64,000 bases of DNA from Enoplolaimus lenunculus (Eukaryota > Nematoda > Enoplea > Enoplida > Thoracostomopsidae): NCBI GenBank assembly GCA_030248215.1, contig JASANG010003493.1, forward strand, positions 1 to 64,000. The letters run 5' to 3'. Positions 34,612 to 46,900 of this stretch are shown piece by piece. The position numbers were made by a program, and so were the translations under genes. Each line of letters starts with the position of its first letter. Position 1 is the stretch's first letter. A model generated the notes under the pieces. That model searched no databases. It was not told where the DNA came from and saw nothing but the letters and a program-made list of their open reading frames with translations.

Positions 34612-37600
34612 TGTTGTTGTTGTTGTTGTTTTCGTTGTCTTTGTTGAGATGCTGTCCCATTATATTTAAAGCTAAGGAAGGCTTAAGCGTAGACTTTGGT
34701 AGTAAAAACATAGACAGAAGCTTCATGCCCGATCGCTCGTATATAACATGTAAACACACTTTACACGCTTATCCATTGCATTGTTATAATTAAGAAAATT
34801 GTACAGGAAAATGTTTGACGCCTAAAACAGGTCAAATTTTTAAGGCTTGAAATGTTCAACCTGGCGCCAGGGATGAAAGTCTCGGGTTGAGTCTCGATCT
34901 CGGCCTCTGTTTTTTGGCTCTCGGTGGTTTGGAACGGAGACCAGAAGCCTAGGATTTAGCAAATATACAGCTGTATTGTTGAAGTATATAAGTGATGCCT
35001 GGTGAAAAAAATTTCGCCGTGAAGCCGTGAATTTTCATAGTTACGCAATAATTATGTGCAGTGATATACTGAAAAAGCGCAAAAACCAAAAAAAAAACTA
35101 CGAAACACCCATTAGAAATAAGTTATTTTGAAAATTTTAATTTTTTTTCGACCATGACCAAAAATTGACCGAGACCGAGACTTTTCGTGATCGGTCTCGG
35201 TATTCAGGTCTTGGTCTCAATTTTTAGCCGCGATCGCCCATCTCTGTCTGTGGCAAAATCATGATTAGGGGGATTTGTATATACATACATGTATGGCTGC
35301 AAATAATTCCTTTACTTTGTTGTTTTCAGGTAAATTCAAATGGTTTCGTATCGTTTAGAACAGAAATTTCAAACTACCACAACAAACAAATCCCGTTTTC
35401 AAAGTATCCGGTCGTTGCGATATTTTATGCTGATATTGATACTTCCGTTTCTGGTAGCGTTTTCTACAGGTCAGCACAAGAGCTTTAAGTAATCTTGAAT
35501 GTGTTGGCTTGTCGACATATTTTTGTCTTCTAAGCTTTATTTTTGCTGCGTTGTCATGTTATACCATGGCCGATGTTCTCAGCAATATGTAACCTATTAC
35601 TAGATGGAGATCTATCTAGTAGCTCCTCTTGGACGACTATGCCTTAAAAATGTCATATTTTGTTTGCGAGTTTTAAGGCTGGTTCCTGTAGTAGTCAGTC
35701 AGCCCTTTGACAACAGGGTTCCATTGCTTGAAAAACTAATATTATAGGGAGACCGAAGATATCGAAATACTGCGAAACGTTTCGTTATTGATTCGACAAA
35801 ATTTTAACGATGCACCTGAGTTCAATGGACGAAACGCGTTTATTGTGACATGGGTGGAAGTTGGAAGCTACGAAAACGGAGCCGATAAGGTAAGCGTAAA
35901 TGCCTTTTTCAAACAAGCCAAATCTCAGGTGTTAAGATTTGGTTTACTTTTAATGTACGATTTTGCAAACACATTGTAGAAAAAAGGACGTGAATATAGT
36001 CTGCCATGTGAAGTTCTACTGTGGCTTATTTGTACTATAATGGTTGTATTACCCGTATTAGAATGCTCTGTAATTAATGTTACTGCTGGATTTGGACACA
36101 GGATTGTTCGTCATTTTAGTTTGCATTTTAGGATTTAATCTGCTCAAAATAGTTGGTTTGAAATTGTTCGTACATTCACAGTTCGTTGAGTCGGTGTGCA
36201 TTGCAATAGTCTAAGAATTTTAACTCATCATTAATTGCACATTTGTACTAAGCATATTAGCTGGGAAATACATGTATGTTTTGATGCGGCGCAGTGCCGC
36301 TCCCGAGAAAAGGTTTTGAAGAAATTGTGCATTAAAGAATATTTTGTGGTAGATGAATTGGAGCGGAAATAGCTAGAGTATAAGCTATATAAAGCATCTT
36401 TTCTCGAAGTATGCGCGCTCTGGCATTTTGATTTAAATCGCAGCAGACTATTCTGTTTTGAATTGTTAGAAAAACACGTTTCAACTGTTGCTTGTGTCGT
36501 CCGGCTCGGAAACGTACGCGTTTTTTCTATACGCGGACAACGAAATTCAGTGGATATCAGGAACTGGGAAAAATCCGAATATTCCGGATTTGCCAGCGCA
36601 AGCCGGATTTCAAACCGAAGACTCGGTGACGTTTTTTCAACTGCCAGCGTCTGGACGAGTCGAAATGGGACAGATTAACGAGTAAGCTCTACATGACTGC
36701 GATAGGCAGAGTTTGTGTGTGGTTTTAACTTCATTCCAGAAACGACTTAACTTTTACATGCTTCTTACATTGAAACGTTTTTGGAGTTTTGGTAATCGTT
36801 AGATTTGTAGCTTTGACGTCCCACTGCTTGGATACCACTGATGTATAATGTATGCTGGCTTCTCCACAGCTTGAAAATTTCCGCCGGGGGGCGTTTCCTG
36901 GGGGGCCCCCAGGAGTTTCTCATCGCTCAACATGACAAAAATTTCTCACAAACGCTAATAACAATAATTTTAACTAATATTACGTATATACTGACAACTT
37001 AACCAGAAGTTGAAAGGAGCACAATTATATAAAATATAGATAATCTATAATTGAAACTGTGATTAATACATATTTTGTATATTAGTCACAGCTTCAATTT
37101 ATCATAAGGCTCAGGCGGGTTGAACTTGATGCTGCAAGGTACTTTCGAATGCTGTATGCCCTGAAACGGTCTTTATATAATTGTGCTTTTTCAGTTCATT
37201 ATTGAATTGTATTAGTTACTACCGGTATTTGTAACGCTATTAAAAATTATGAGTACTCAGCGTAATATAAAATCATATTTTGCCGAATGTCCGCCTCAAA
37301 AGAAGTCCAGGTCTTTACGTTTTAACATTGAAAATTTTTGACCTAGAAAAGTCCTGGGGGACCCAGCAAAAAAATTTGCTGGGGGCGGCCGAAAATTCGT
37401 CGGGGGCCCTTTCCTGGGGGCGGCAAAAGCCAGAGTATGCGTAGTCTATTTTCACAATTATGGCTGCTTTAATATATTGTTGAGTTTATTATATTTGATT
37501 TTAAGGGTAGGCAACACAGAAATGCCAGGACTGTATGTGTTTCGTGTATCTGGAAGTGAAGTGGTTGACCCACGTGAAACGCACAAGATTCCTCGCGGCG

Positions 37601-37975
37601 GCGGCGGCAGCGTTTCGAATCCGGTTCCGGGCGGCTCAGATGTTGACGATCAAAACAGTATTGATGAATCGGCATATTATGAAGAATATTATGGTAATTA
37701 TGATCCGAATTACGTGTACGTGTACGAAGAAGATTTGACTGGAGAACAACAGTTAGTGGTTCCGGAAAAAAACGGTAAAGAGTTAGTTGTGGATGGCGAG
37801 GAGAAAAGTGATACGATGGAAACCGATGATCACGATCAATGGAAACAAGCAGCTCGAGATAGGGAAGAGGGGAATGAGAGAGGTTCGAGCAATAAGAACG
37901 AAATTGCAAGCGTACGGTACGAACAAGGCAACGAGGACAACGGCGAACAGCAACATGAAAATTTAGACCGCGAGG
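34258..37975 (+). other. Nidogen exons 1-5: signal peptide, NIDO domain, acidic linker
   Basis: Exons 34258-34506, 35330-35469, 35748-35889, 36470-36681 and 37506-37975. FYPFGVSHGDVTLAQGDE opens the NIDO domain, followed by VNSNGFVSF, ADIDTSVSG and VTWVEVGSY, as in other nidogens. Exon 5 ends the NIDO domain (PGLYVFRVSG) and starts a linker with DESAYYEEYYGNYDPNYVY, eight tyrosines among acidic residues. Vertebrate nidogen is known to be tyrosine-sulfated in its first linker, so this stretch is a likely sulfation site. Intron 1 holds a GTT/AGT microsatellite at about 34535-34630 and a CAGGGATG-ended hAT-like block at about 34867-35250. Confidence 0.93.
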
Positions 37976-40900
37976 GTAAGTGGCCTGGGGGGGGGGTAAG
38001 AATGGTTTTGTTGGGTTATGGGAGATATGTCGTGATTCACGCTAACAAGAGCTGGGATGTAAGGTGTTTTGAAGTATGCATCTCTTTTAAATGTTTAAGA
38101 GCATATTTTTTGAAGATGAAATTTACAAAGCGCCATATAATGGCGCTAGTAGGGTTAAAATCGGATTAACAGTGTAACATCGCTAGAAAAATAAAATTTA
38201 GAGTACAACCTTTAATCAAACTAAGGCTACTAGTAAACGATATAAGAATCATTATCATAGGGAACCGGTTGTGTCACCAAAGTGTGACCGGATAACAGTA
38301 TTTACATTTTACAACGAATATATTCTTTTATGCGTATTTTGTTTTAACTTTAATTGTATCAGAATTTAAATGAAACCCGTTCCACTATTGATTTAATTTG
38401 CAGAGTCTGTATTCAAACGTATTTGCAATTTTACTTCAGCAGAAATTGTACAGCAATTTCAGTTTTTTGGGTTATGTTGCAATTCCGGTCCATGCATTGG
38501 TTGAATCCACTGATGTGTGTGAACTCTCCGACTTCAGCAGTTGTATAAGTCAACACCTGTTTAACAAATTTTTATCGTTATTTTGTATTATTTTTTAATT
38601 TTATAAAATCTGTATGCAAATTTTCAACCCCGTTTGTGTGCTATGAAACTATTATAAACAATGTGTGCTGGAAACTTGCCCAAAATACGCATGTCGGGCG
38701 TTCCAGCTTTAATATATAGATAAACATTCATTTTCACGCCTTCTAACGCCGTGTGTTAGTTCCGAACTTACTTATTTCAAGCATTGTATTATTTCTTGCT
38801 TACTAAAATCATGTTCATAATGAAACAACAAAATTGCTGCTGTGGTGTATTGTTAGACATCAGCTATGCAATTGTATAGATGAGGTCTGAATTGGAGTGT
38901 GAAATTGTAAGTTAATTCCGAATTTCCCTATATATTAGGACTTTGAGTGATGCTATAGGTATAGCTAGCTGTACACATGTAGATAGGTAAGCTCAAAATC
39001 ACCACACACGTCCTAAAAACTTGGCACTGAATGCTGCGTTGGAGCAGTGCAGGAAACAAATCTGCTTGATGTTGCAGTTGTTAATTCAATGCGAGTGGCA
39101 TGGAAGAGAACTTGATAGAGGCTGTCGATGTCAACTTGTGCGAATATTGGAAGGATATCACGACTAAGTTTATCACGCGAACGCAACGGCTTTATAAATT
39201 CTGCCCGTGTAAAGTTGCGAATATGTTTCAGTAGCCGACTCTGTAAATTTAGTCAATAGCGAAATAAGTTTAAATTTTCCTCATTGGTCACATGACATAA
39301 TTAAGTCTTGTTTTCATCCTTTACATGCTATGCAGAAACATTTTTTACAAGCGCCTGAAGACACACACTTATGATTGTTTAAAGATAGTAACTACAATCC
39401 TAGAGATTCACATATTTACAAAGAATGTTCACAACATATTATTGGTTTTCTTGAATAATTGTGTTTTTAGAACCGCCGCAGTCTGGGCCCGATGGCGAGT
39501 CATCAGTGTCGATAGTTCGAATCGAAGATAATCCAGACATTGTGCGACGGCCGACAACTGGGGATAGACAGGAAACTTCTGTCGGGGGAAAAGGGACATC
39601 AGCTACCGTAAACGACAAAAGTATTCTGTCAGCGCCGATTTGTCCTCCGGTGTCGCTACAAGATTGTGTTGCGCCTAGATGTCAAATGCAACACGACAAT
39701 AATCGATGTCCTGTGTGCGTTTGTGATGATGGTAAGCTCGAATAGAGAGCCAGATCCTGAGTTGTGTGTAGCACTTATTGACAGTATTGACGAGCTGCCA
39801 AGGGCATAGCCAAGGGGTTTTTAACAGTCAACCCCGTTAGATTTTTGTCTAGGATTTTCGACTATGTTTCAGATGGTAACCCAGGAAACATTCATGTTGT
39901 GAAGATTGGGTGATAGTTGGAGCGTAATGTTTTAGGTGTGCCGATTAGTCGGCGTCGGTAACATCTGCACTTTTCCTGAGCATTGGCATTCGGTCTTCTG
40001 CAATAAAATTGTCGATTCTTTGCCAAAATTTTTAGCAGTTTGCAGTGAGTTGGAATGCTATCAATTTCACCTGCCGGCGTATATTGATAGGAAACTTATG
40101 CTCTTGCAATTATTGTGTTTGAAACAACTAATTAAAATTCGGCACGGGCAAAATTTGAAAATAAAGATCGGCATCGGCAAATTTTTGATGTTGACACATC
40201 AATTCACGGGCGCAAATGTCAGTAGTTGTGTGACAAGCTAATAAGCGTCAACATTCAATGCTGAGCATAGTAAAAGGTTTTATATGCAAATCTTGGATTT
40301 CACGTTGTATAGATAATATAATATTGTGATGAATGAAATTTCATGATAGGATTTTACTGCTGTTTTTTATTAAGTATTTTGTATCTATTTCAGCAACAAC
40401 TCAGCCCATCTCTGCGGCTCCAGCACAACAGCACCCAGGCCCCCGATTGGGTAATAGTGACAGCCAAATGCAGCCAAGTGGAGTCACGTGTACGCAACGT
40501 GATGCGCCGCATATATGTCACTCGTCTGCTGCGTGCTACGAGTATAGCGAAGGTGGATGTTGCAAATGTCAAATTGGGTTTGTTGGAAACGGCGTTGTGT
40601 GTCTGAGAGAAGGTAAAATTCTAGACCACGATTTCTGTAGGGTGACGGTATAATTGTCGCACGGCGCCGTCCGTTGCTCTTGACAAATGCATATGCTGTG
40701 CCATGCTTCAATACACGTGCGTTTGACGGACGGCGCCAGAAGGTGACGGGCGGGGCCGGACAAGTATAGCGCCACCTTTTGTCGTTGGCAATCCAAATCT
40801 TAAATGCTTAGTCAAAACTTTACATGTTCCATCGTCCCTATCGAAAGAAAATTTGGCCGAAATAGGAATATTTTATGCCGTACAGTAGTATTCTAAATGC

Positions 40901-43900
40901 AATTATGCGCTGAACACGCCGCTATAAAAAGGGCATTGTTTTAATGAGAACAAAGTTGTGTTAGGAAATTTTTGAATATCGTGAAATGTAGCGAAATTTT
41001 CAAATTTGGTGTGTAACTACGAATGTTTTGTTTGTTTTAACACAGTTTGGTTCTGATTATTATTCAGGGGAAGACCAGCGTATAAACGGGCGATTTTCGG
41101 GTGTTATTAATGGTGAAACACTGCCTGAGGTTGAGCTTCATTGTTTCGTGTTCACCAGCGACGGACGGTACGTAACATTAAAGAGATGCGATATATTTAT
41201 TATTCCAGCTTGAGCACTACAGCTTAATGCACACAGTAAGAAGATGAACAAACTAATGAAACTAATTAATGGAATATGGAAATAAAAATTTAGGTCGGCA
41301 AATTTTTACGGGTGGTTTTTACGAAAGACGCTTCCCGACGTTATTTTGTTCTAAATCAAAGAACAGGTTTCGCTTGGACAAAACTAAACGTTTTGCACTT
41401 GCAAAAACTCGTTATTTGATCTAACTTTATGTGAAAAATTATTTCTTGTTCAGTTATAGTGCAAAATTTTGAGCTTCTTAAATTTTTTTTAAGAAATCTG
41501 TGGTCACTGTTGTTGCAATTTTTGCTACTCATTGATGTTAAGGTTGATGCTATCATTGCGAAATATATATAAGATTCTTGCAGAGCGTACGTAGCGTTGT
41601 CGCAAATGCCAGCATCAGTTGGACGGTCATTGTTGTTTCTGGCGAGTATCGCAACTCCGGTTGGATGGCTGTTTGCACAAGTCACAGGAGCAAACGCGTT
41701 TAACGGATTCAAATTGACAGGTGTGTTAAATTTATTTGAACAAATCTTAATATTTTGAAATGTAAACTTTTAAATTTTTTCAAAATTAGAGTTTTAATAT
41801 TAAGTAATGTGCACCGATATTTTTCTGTCAGAGAATAGTATTCTGTTGGATATCTTTTATTGTGTTGAAAATGATTGTATTAAGCGCGCGTTTGATTTTG
41901 TCGTAACGACAATTTATTTTACAATGTTCAGGCGATAGATATAACATAAATAGTGCCTATCACAAGTCGGTGATAGGCCCTTTAAATTTCGAAAAAGCAA
42001 ATGGAGGATTTAAAAATTTAATAAATTTATGGCGGCATTTTTAGTTGATGCTATTTGTAGCCTAGTCTGATTTCAGTAGCTGCAGCAGTTTGCTTGTCTG
42101 AAATCCTATTACAAACTGGTGATCGGTGCTATTCACCTTTAAAAATGCGTTCGCTCGTCCGGAGTGAGCAATGCGAAGTGTTACACAAGGTAAAATTACA
42201 CAAAAATATCAATCCTCATTTCAAAATCGAAGTTGTGTGACATTCACACAAATCCTATGCAAGTTACATGAGCTTGTATTCATACCCGTCTGCATCGAAT
42301 TGTGCTGTTTATAACTAATGACAAAAGTTTACAGGTGGAAAATTTAATCGAACTGCTACGGTTCATATTTCAAATCAATGGACGGTGACTATCAAACAAG
42401 AATTTCTCGGCGTTGATACGGCGCAAAACTATTTGTCTGCTAATGTCTTTGTTAGCGGAACACTTCCGGTAGTAACTGACGATGTCGAAGTCAAATATTC
42501 TGACTATACTGACGAGTATCGGATAGCTTCTCCAGGTAAATTATTCTATGTCTTGTTTAATTTGCTGCTAGCTGACATCTCACAAGTACCAACTGTTTTC
42601 CGTGAACTAGAGACTGAGTTGGGCTGTTTCAGGTGTAGTGAAATCGTATTCAACTCAGAATGTTATCGTTGGACGTGAACAACATCAAGTTATCATTGAC
42701 CAAGTTATTAATTTTGATCAGTGTCCTTATGCAGTCGAGGTTAGTTGGTTTGGTTTATTGACGGAAATGAAAACATACGCTTGATTTATTCTGTTTTTCA
42801 TAGAGGTAGTTATTGCTTCACGAAAGATTTACTCAGCAGTGTGTTGTTTTGTATACTTTAAATAATTTTGTAACAGTTTTAAGCGGATTGTGATTGCGTG
42901 TATTCGGAGACAACTGATGTTAAACGACAGAATTTGCCGTTCTGTCAAATACTTTAATATTTTACAAGAATTCGAAGATAATCGAATTATATTTCATTAT
43001 TTATTATTTTAAAATGTATGTAGCATGCAGGGTGCAACCGGAGAATTTGAAAAAATTACCGGAACCGGAAAATAAAAATACATGCCACTGAAAAATTCAT
43101 TTTAAATTTTTTGCAATGTTTTTGGTGAAATAACCCTAGTTGGAGATAGGTGTTCACTGTATCTGCTCTATTTTAGATTTTCATAATCCACGGAAGCGAA
43201 ATCTACCGCCGATTGGTTATTTCGGCGGTTGTCAAGGTTTACATACTATACTAATGAAATATATTTAATTTTTATCATCATTTTCAGTAAAATATCTTAA
43301 TTTCCACCGACCAAAATTTAATACCGGAATTTCCAGTTGCACCCTTTCAGCATGTATGTGGGCCATAATCTTTCACTGCAATTTAGTTGAAAATCTATGT
43401 GTTGGTGTGTGTAGCCGTTTCGTTTACCAAATATTTCACAGGAATCTCGTGCAATTTTGCGATTGAAAGCTTCGCGTAATTATGTTAAATATGATGCCGA
43501 AGATAAAAATGTTCGTTTTGTCTCACAGAATTCGATCGAACCAGCACAGTCAGGTGAGTGTTTGGCTGCGATAGCTTAGATTCTGTATTTAATGGTTTTG
43601 AAGATACCTAAATAGGTGCATATTTGTGACCGTCTGCCATGTTTATGTCTATTCTGGTATTTTTGTCAAATGTGTGCAGCATCTAGCACCAGTTAGTGAT
43701 AGGTCTTGTAACTTTCGAACCAGTAAACGATGGGTCTAAAATTCGGCAGATCGTTCACAGTTCACACATGGTTTGTTCTACTTCTGTGTTAATTTTGAGA
43801 TCCGCTGTTACAAGAGTTTATCAGTTTGAATACCTATCGCTTACTGGTGATCGATGCTATACGCATTTAAGAACATGTGCTCTGGTTTATCAAGCAGCTT

Positions 43901-46900
43901 ATCTGAAATTTAACATGGTTCACAGTTGTGGGTTCGAACCCCACCGAATCTGACAAAAGTTTCGGTAAGAGCACTAACTGTTATGCTACAAGAGCGCTTG
44001 AAGGTTTAGAGATAAACGTTAATTGAATAAAAATATATTTTGTAGACGTTGATAATCCGTGTCGGGAAGGTGCTCATGAATGCACAAGTGCTAATATGGC
44101 ATGCGCGCCATCAGGAGCAAATTATCGTTGCTTTTGCTTAGACGGCTTTGAGCTAATACGATCGGAGTCCGATACAAATTCTCGTGGCAGTTGTGTTGGT
44201 AAGTTTTCAGAAAAATAGGAAATGCAAAGCTGTGTAACACTGGAATCCTGAGGAAAAAATACTTAAAAATATTGTAACGAAGATAAGTGTAAAAACAGTG
44301 ATGGCTAGCTTAGTTTTACATTTTTCTATATAGCAATGTACTTCATTCCTGTTTCTTTTTTGACACGGTACCTGGCCAAAAAATGTTTTGAAATGCAACG
44401 TCTATAATATGTGTACACTAGGCAACTTTTGAGGAAGTGTGGTGATAGTCACTTGAACCATTTTTGCTTCGGTAGCCATCAGACTAGAACATTTTGGCTT
44501 CCGTGTGTCGGACATGGAGGCCAAAAAGCTTCCACCATACCACCACACCTGAAGTACGCATGATATCATGGAAGTTGCATAAATGGTATGCTTGAATGAA
44601 AGCTACAGTTTGCAATAGACACTACAGATTTGGATGAATGTACGCGTGGTTTACATAAGTGCGATCGTAACGCAGATTGTCGCAATACTGATGGAGACTA
44701 CACATGTCATTGTCGAGAAGGCTGGCAGGGCGACGGAACTATATGTACACGTAAGCCAGTACAGTAATAAAAAACTTAAACAAATTACTATCCTAGGTGA
44801 TTTGGTGAGCAAATTCACTAATATTTTTTATTTTTACTCGTATTTGAAATTGAAAAATGTTTCGCAGAATACTAATAAGTTTGCACGCTGGCAAACGGCA
44901 GTGTAGTGAAAATAAAATTCTATGCCATGCAACAAGAATACCACCTGTCGCTCTGATACATCACACTGTGGGCAAGAACTACTCGTCCGTTTTCAAATTT
45001 GCAGCATAACTGATGTACTATTGAGTGATTGTTAATTATAAAGTTACTCGTTTCTGATTTTTGTTCAATTGTACGATTGAAAGGGAATACAATATAAAAA
45101 CTGAAATAAATATTTTTAGAAAGCAGTGAAGCTGCAAACCAACGGCCAACAATACAGCATGGCTCCACGCATATGACGCGTGCGCCACAGGTTGGAGATC
45201 ACGTGAATTGTGAAGGCGCTGTATGCCACGATGCGGCTGAATGTCTGCTAAATCCTGATAACCGTTATGAATGTGTTTGTCGCAACGGATTTCGAGGCGA
45301 TGGTCTCCGATGTGAACGTAACGTAGCGTCGCATGGTGTGTTTGTGGTGTTTGTTTTGGAGGGATGGGGTGCTTTCGATTTAGGAAGTCTAAGGGTGGTG
45401 CTATACTTGTGCGGAGCCGTAAGCGAAAAAAATTTTTGGACCAGATGGCGCTGCAAGTCAGATTTTTATCTACAAATTTGATGCGGTACGGTACAGAATT
45501 TTTTGTACAGTGTCGTACCGTGCCGGATGTCACCTGGCTATCAATAGTGTCAAATTGTACTTTGGCCGTCATCCTAAGTTTACGCCCGTATTTTTGGTAT
45601 GTCGTACAATTTCGATTTTTGAAAAGTAATGCTGGTTTTGCACTTTTAGGAGAGCCTCGTGACTGTAGAAGCCACGCTGAATGCAGTAGCAGTAATGGCA
45701 TGTGTGCGTTCAACGCTAAGTTGTCAAAATACAAATGTGCGTGCAGGCCCGGATTTTCAGGCGACGGAGTGACGTGCTATCCGGATTCTGGGAAGCGTAG
45801 GTCGATAAGAATTGGCTTCGAATTGAGTCAATTCTAAATTTAAATTTGAAACAGTGTCCGATCAAAATTATATGCTGGAGGTGCAAAAAGTCGACATTTC
45901 GCTTCGTTGATTTTCGGTTGATAAATGTTTTGAAGCTGCTATGAATTGTTATTCTTGTGGTGTATCGAATTTGCCTACGCCCATGCTGGCGATAGCTGCT
46001 GTACACATTTTTCAGAGTATGTTTGTTAATTTTCAGAATCATGCGATGTTGCACGGGATTGTGATCGAAATGCTGATTGTGTATTGGAGCAAACACATGC
46101 TGGACAACAACAGTATAAATGCCGATGTAAACCTGGCTTCGCTGGCAACGGATATTCATGTGCTGAATTAGATTCTCGTGAGTGTTAAAGGATGTTGAGG
46201 TGTATGCAAGTGCTTATCCAGGGAAGGTTCTAGTTTACTGGTAAATACCGCTTTGTGATAATTTCTATGAGTTGGTGACATAATAAACCACGCTTTGCTG
46301 GCATTTCGGCAGTCAATCTCGAGTTGAGGGCTTCTTTTGCGAAGGTACCGCGGGACTGAACCCGATGGATTTGCTGAGTGGTGAACTTTCTGTAGCCCCC
46401 GAAATAAAAATCCGCGGAACCTCGCTCTGCTGGCATTTCGGTAGTCTATCTCGGATAGGGCTTCTTTTGCGAAGGTGCCGCGAAGGTGAACCCAATGGAT
46501 TTGCTGAGTGGTGGACTTTCTGTAGCCCCCGAAATAAAACGCAGGGGCCAAAAATTAAACATTTGAGATTTTAAGCAAATTTTTTGCATTTTAGCAGATT
46601 TTGGTTTAATGTCTTGCTTTGAAATAAGGCAAACTCACGTTTCTTGTTTTTCAGTTTTTATCAGTATACTACGGTTTAACCAGAGGAACTTTTCGAGTGC
46701 AGGGGCTGAATATGGGAGATTAAGACTGGTAGGTATATGCCCCTACTTTCACTGTTATAACAAAATGCGAGCTTCGAAATTTTTTATATCACGTAACCCC
46801 TCGCTGAGTAGTAGCAAAGTTGTTTTATTCTTCGATTGTATCATGAATTGATCCAGGCTCAGGAATGAAACCTTTGTAGTATTGGATGATAGACATCTTT

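Noticed and set aside
34460-34759. Asn/Tyr-run minus-strand open frame
   Set aside because: It is the complement of the GTT/AGT microsatellite in nidogen intron 1.
37469-37909. 146-codon minus-strand frame
   Set aside because: Antisense shadow of nidogen exon 5.
41028-41067. Earlier acceptor for nidogen exon 8 (after ACACAG at 41045)
   Set aside because: It would shift the phase relative to exon 7; the acceptor at 41066-41067 keeps the frame and starts at the family-typical G2F boundary.
45036-45734. 232-codon minus-strand frame
   Set aside because: Antisense to nidogen exons 15 and 16 and the MITE between them; no splice or domain support.
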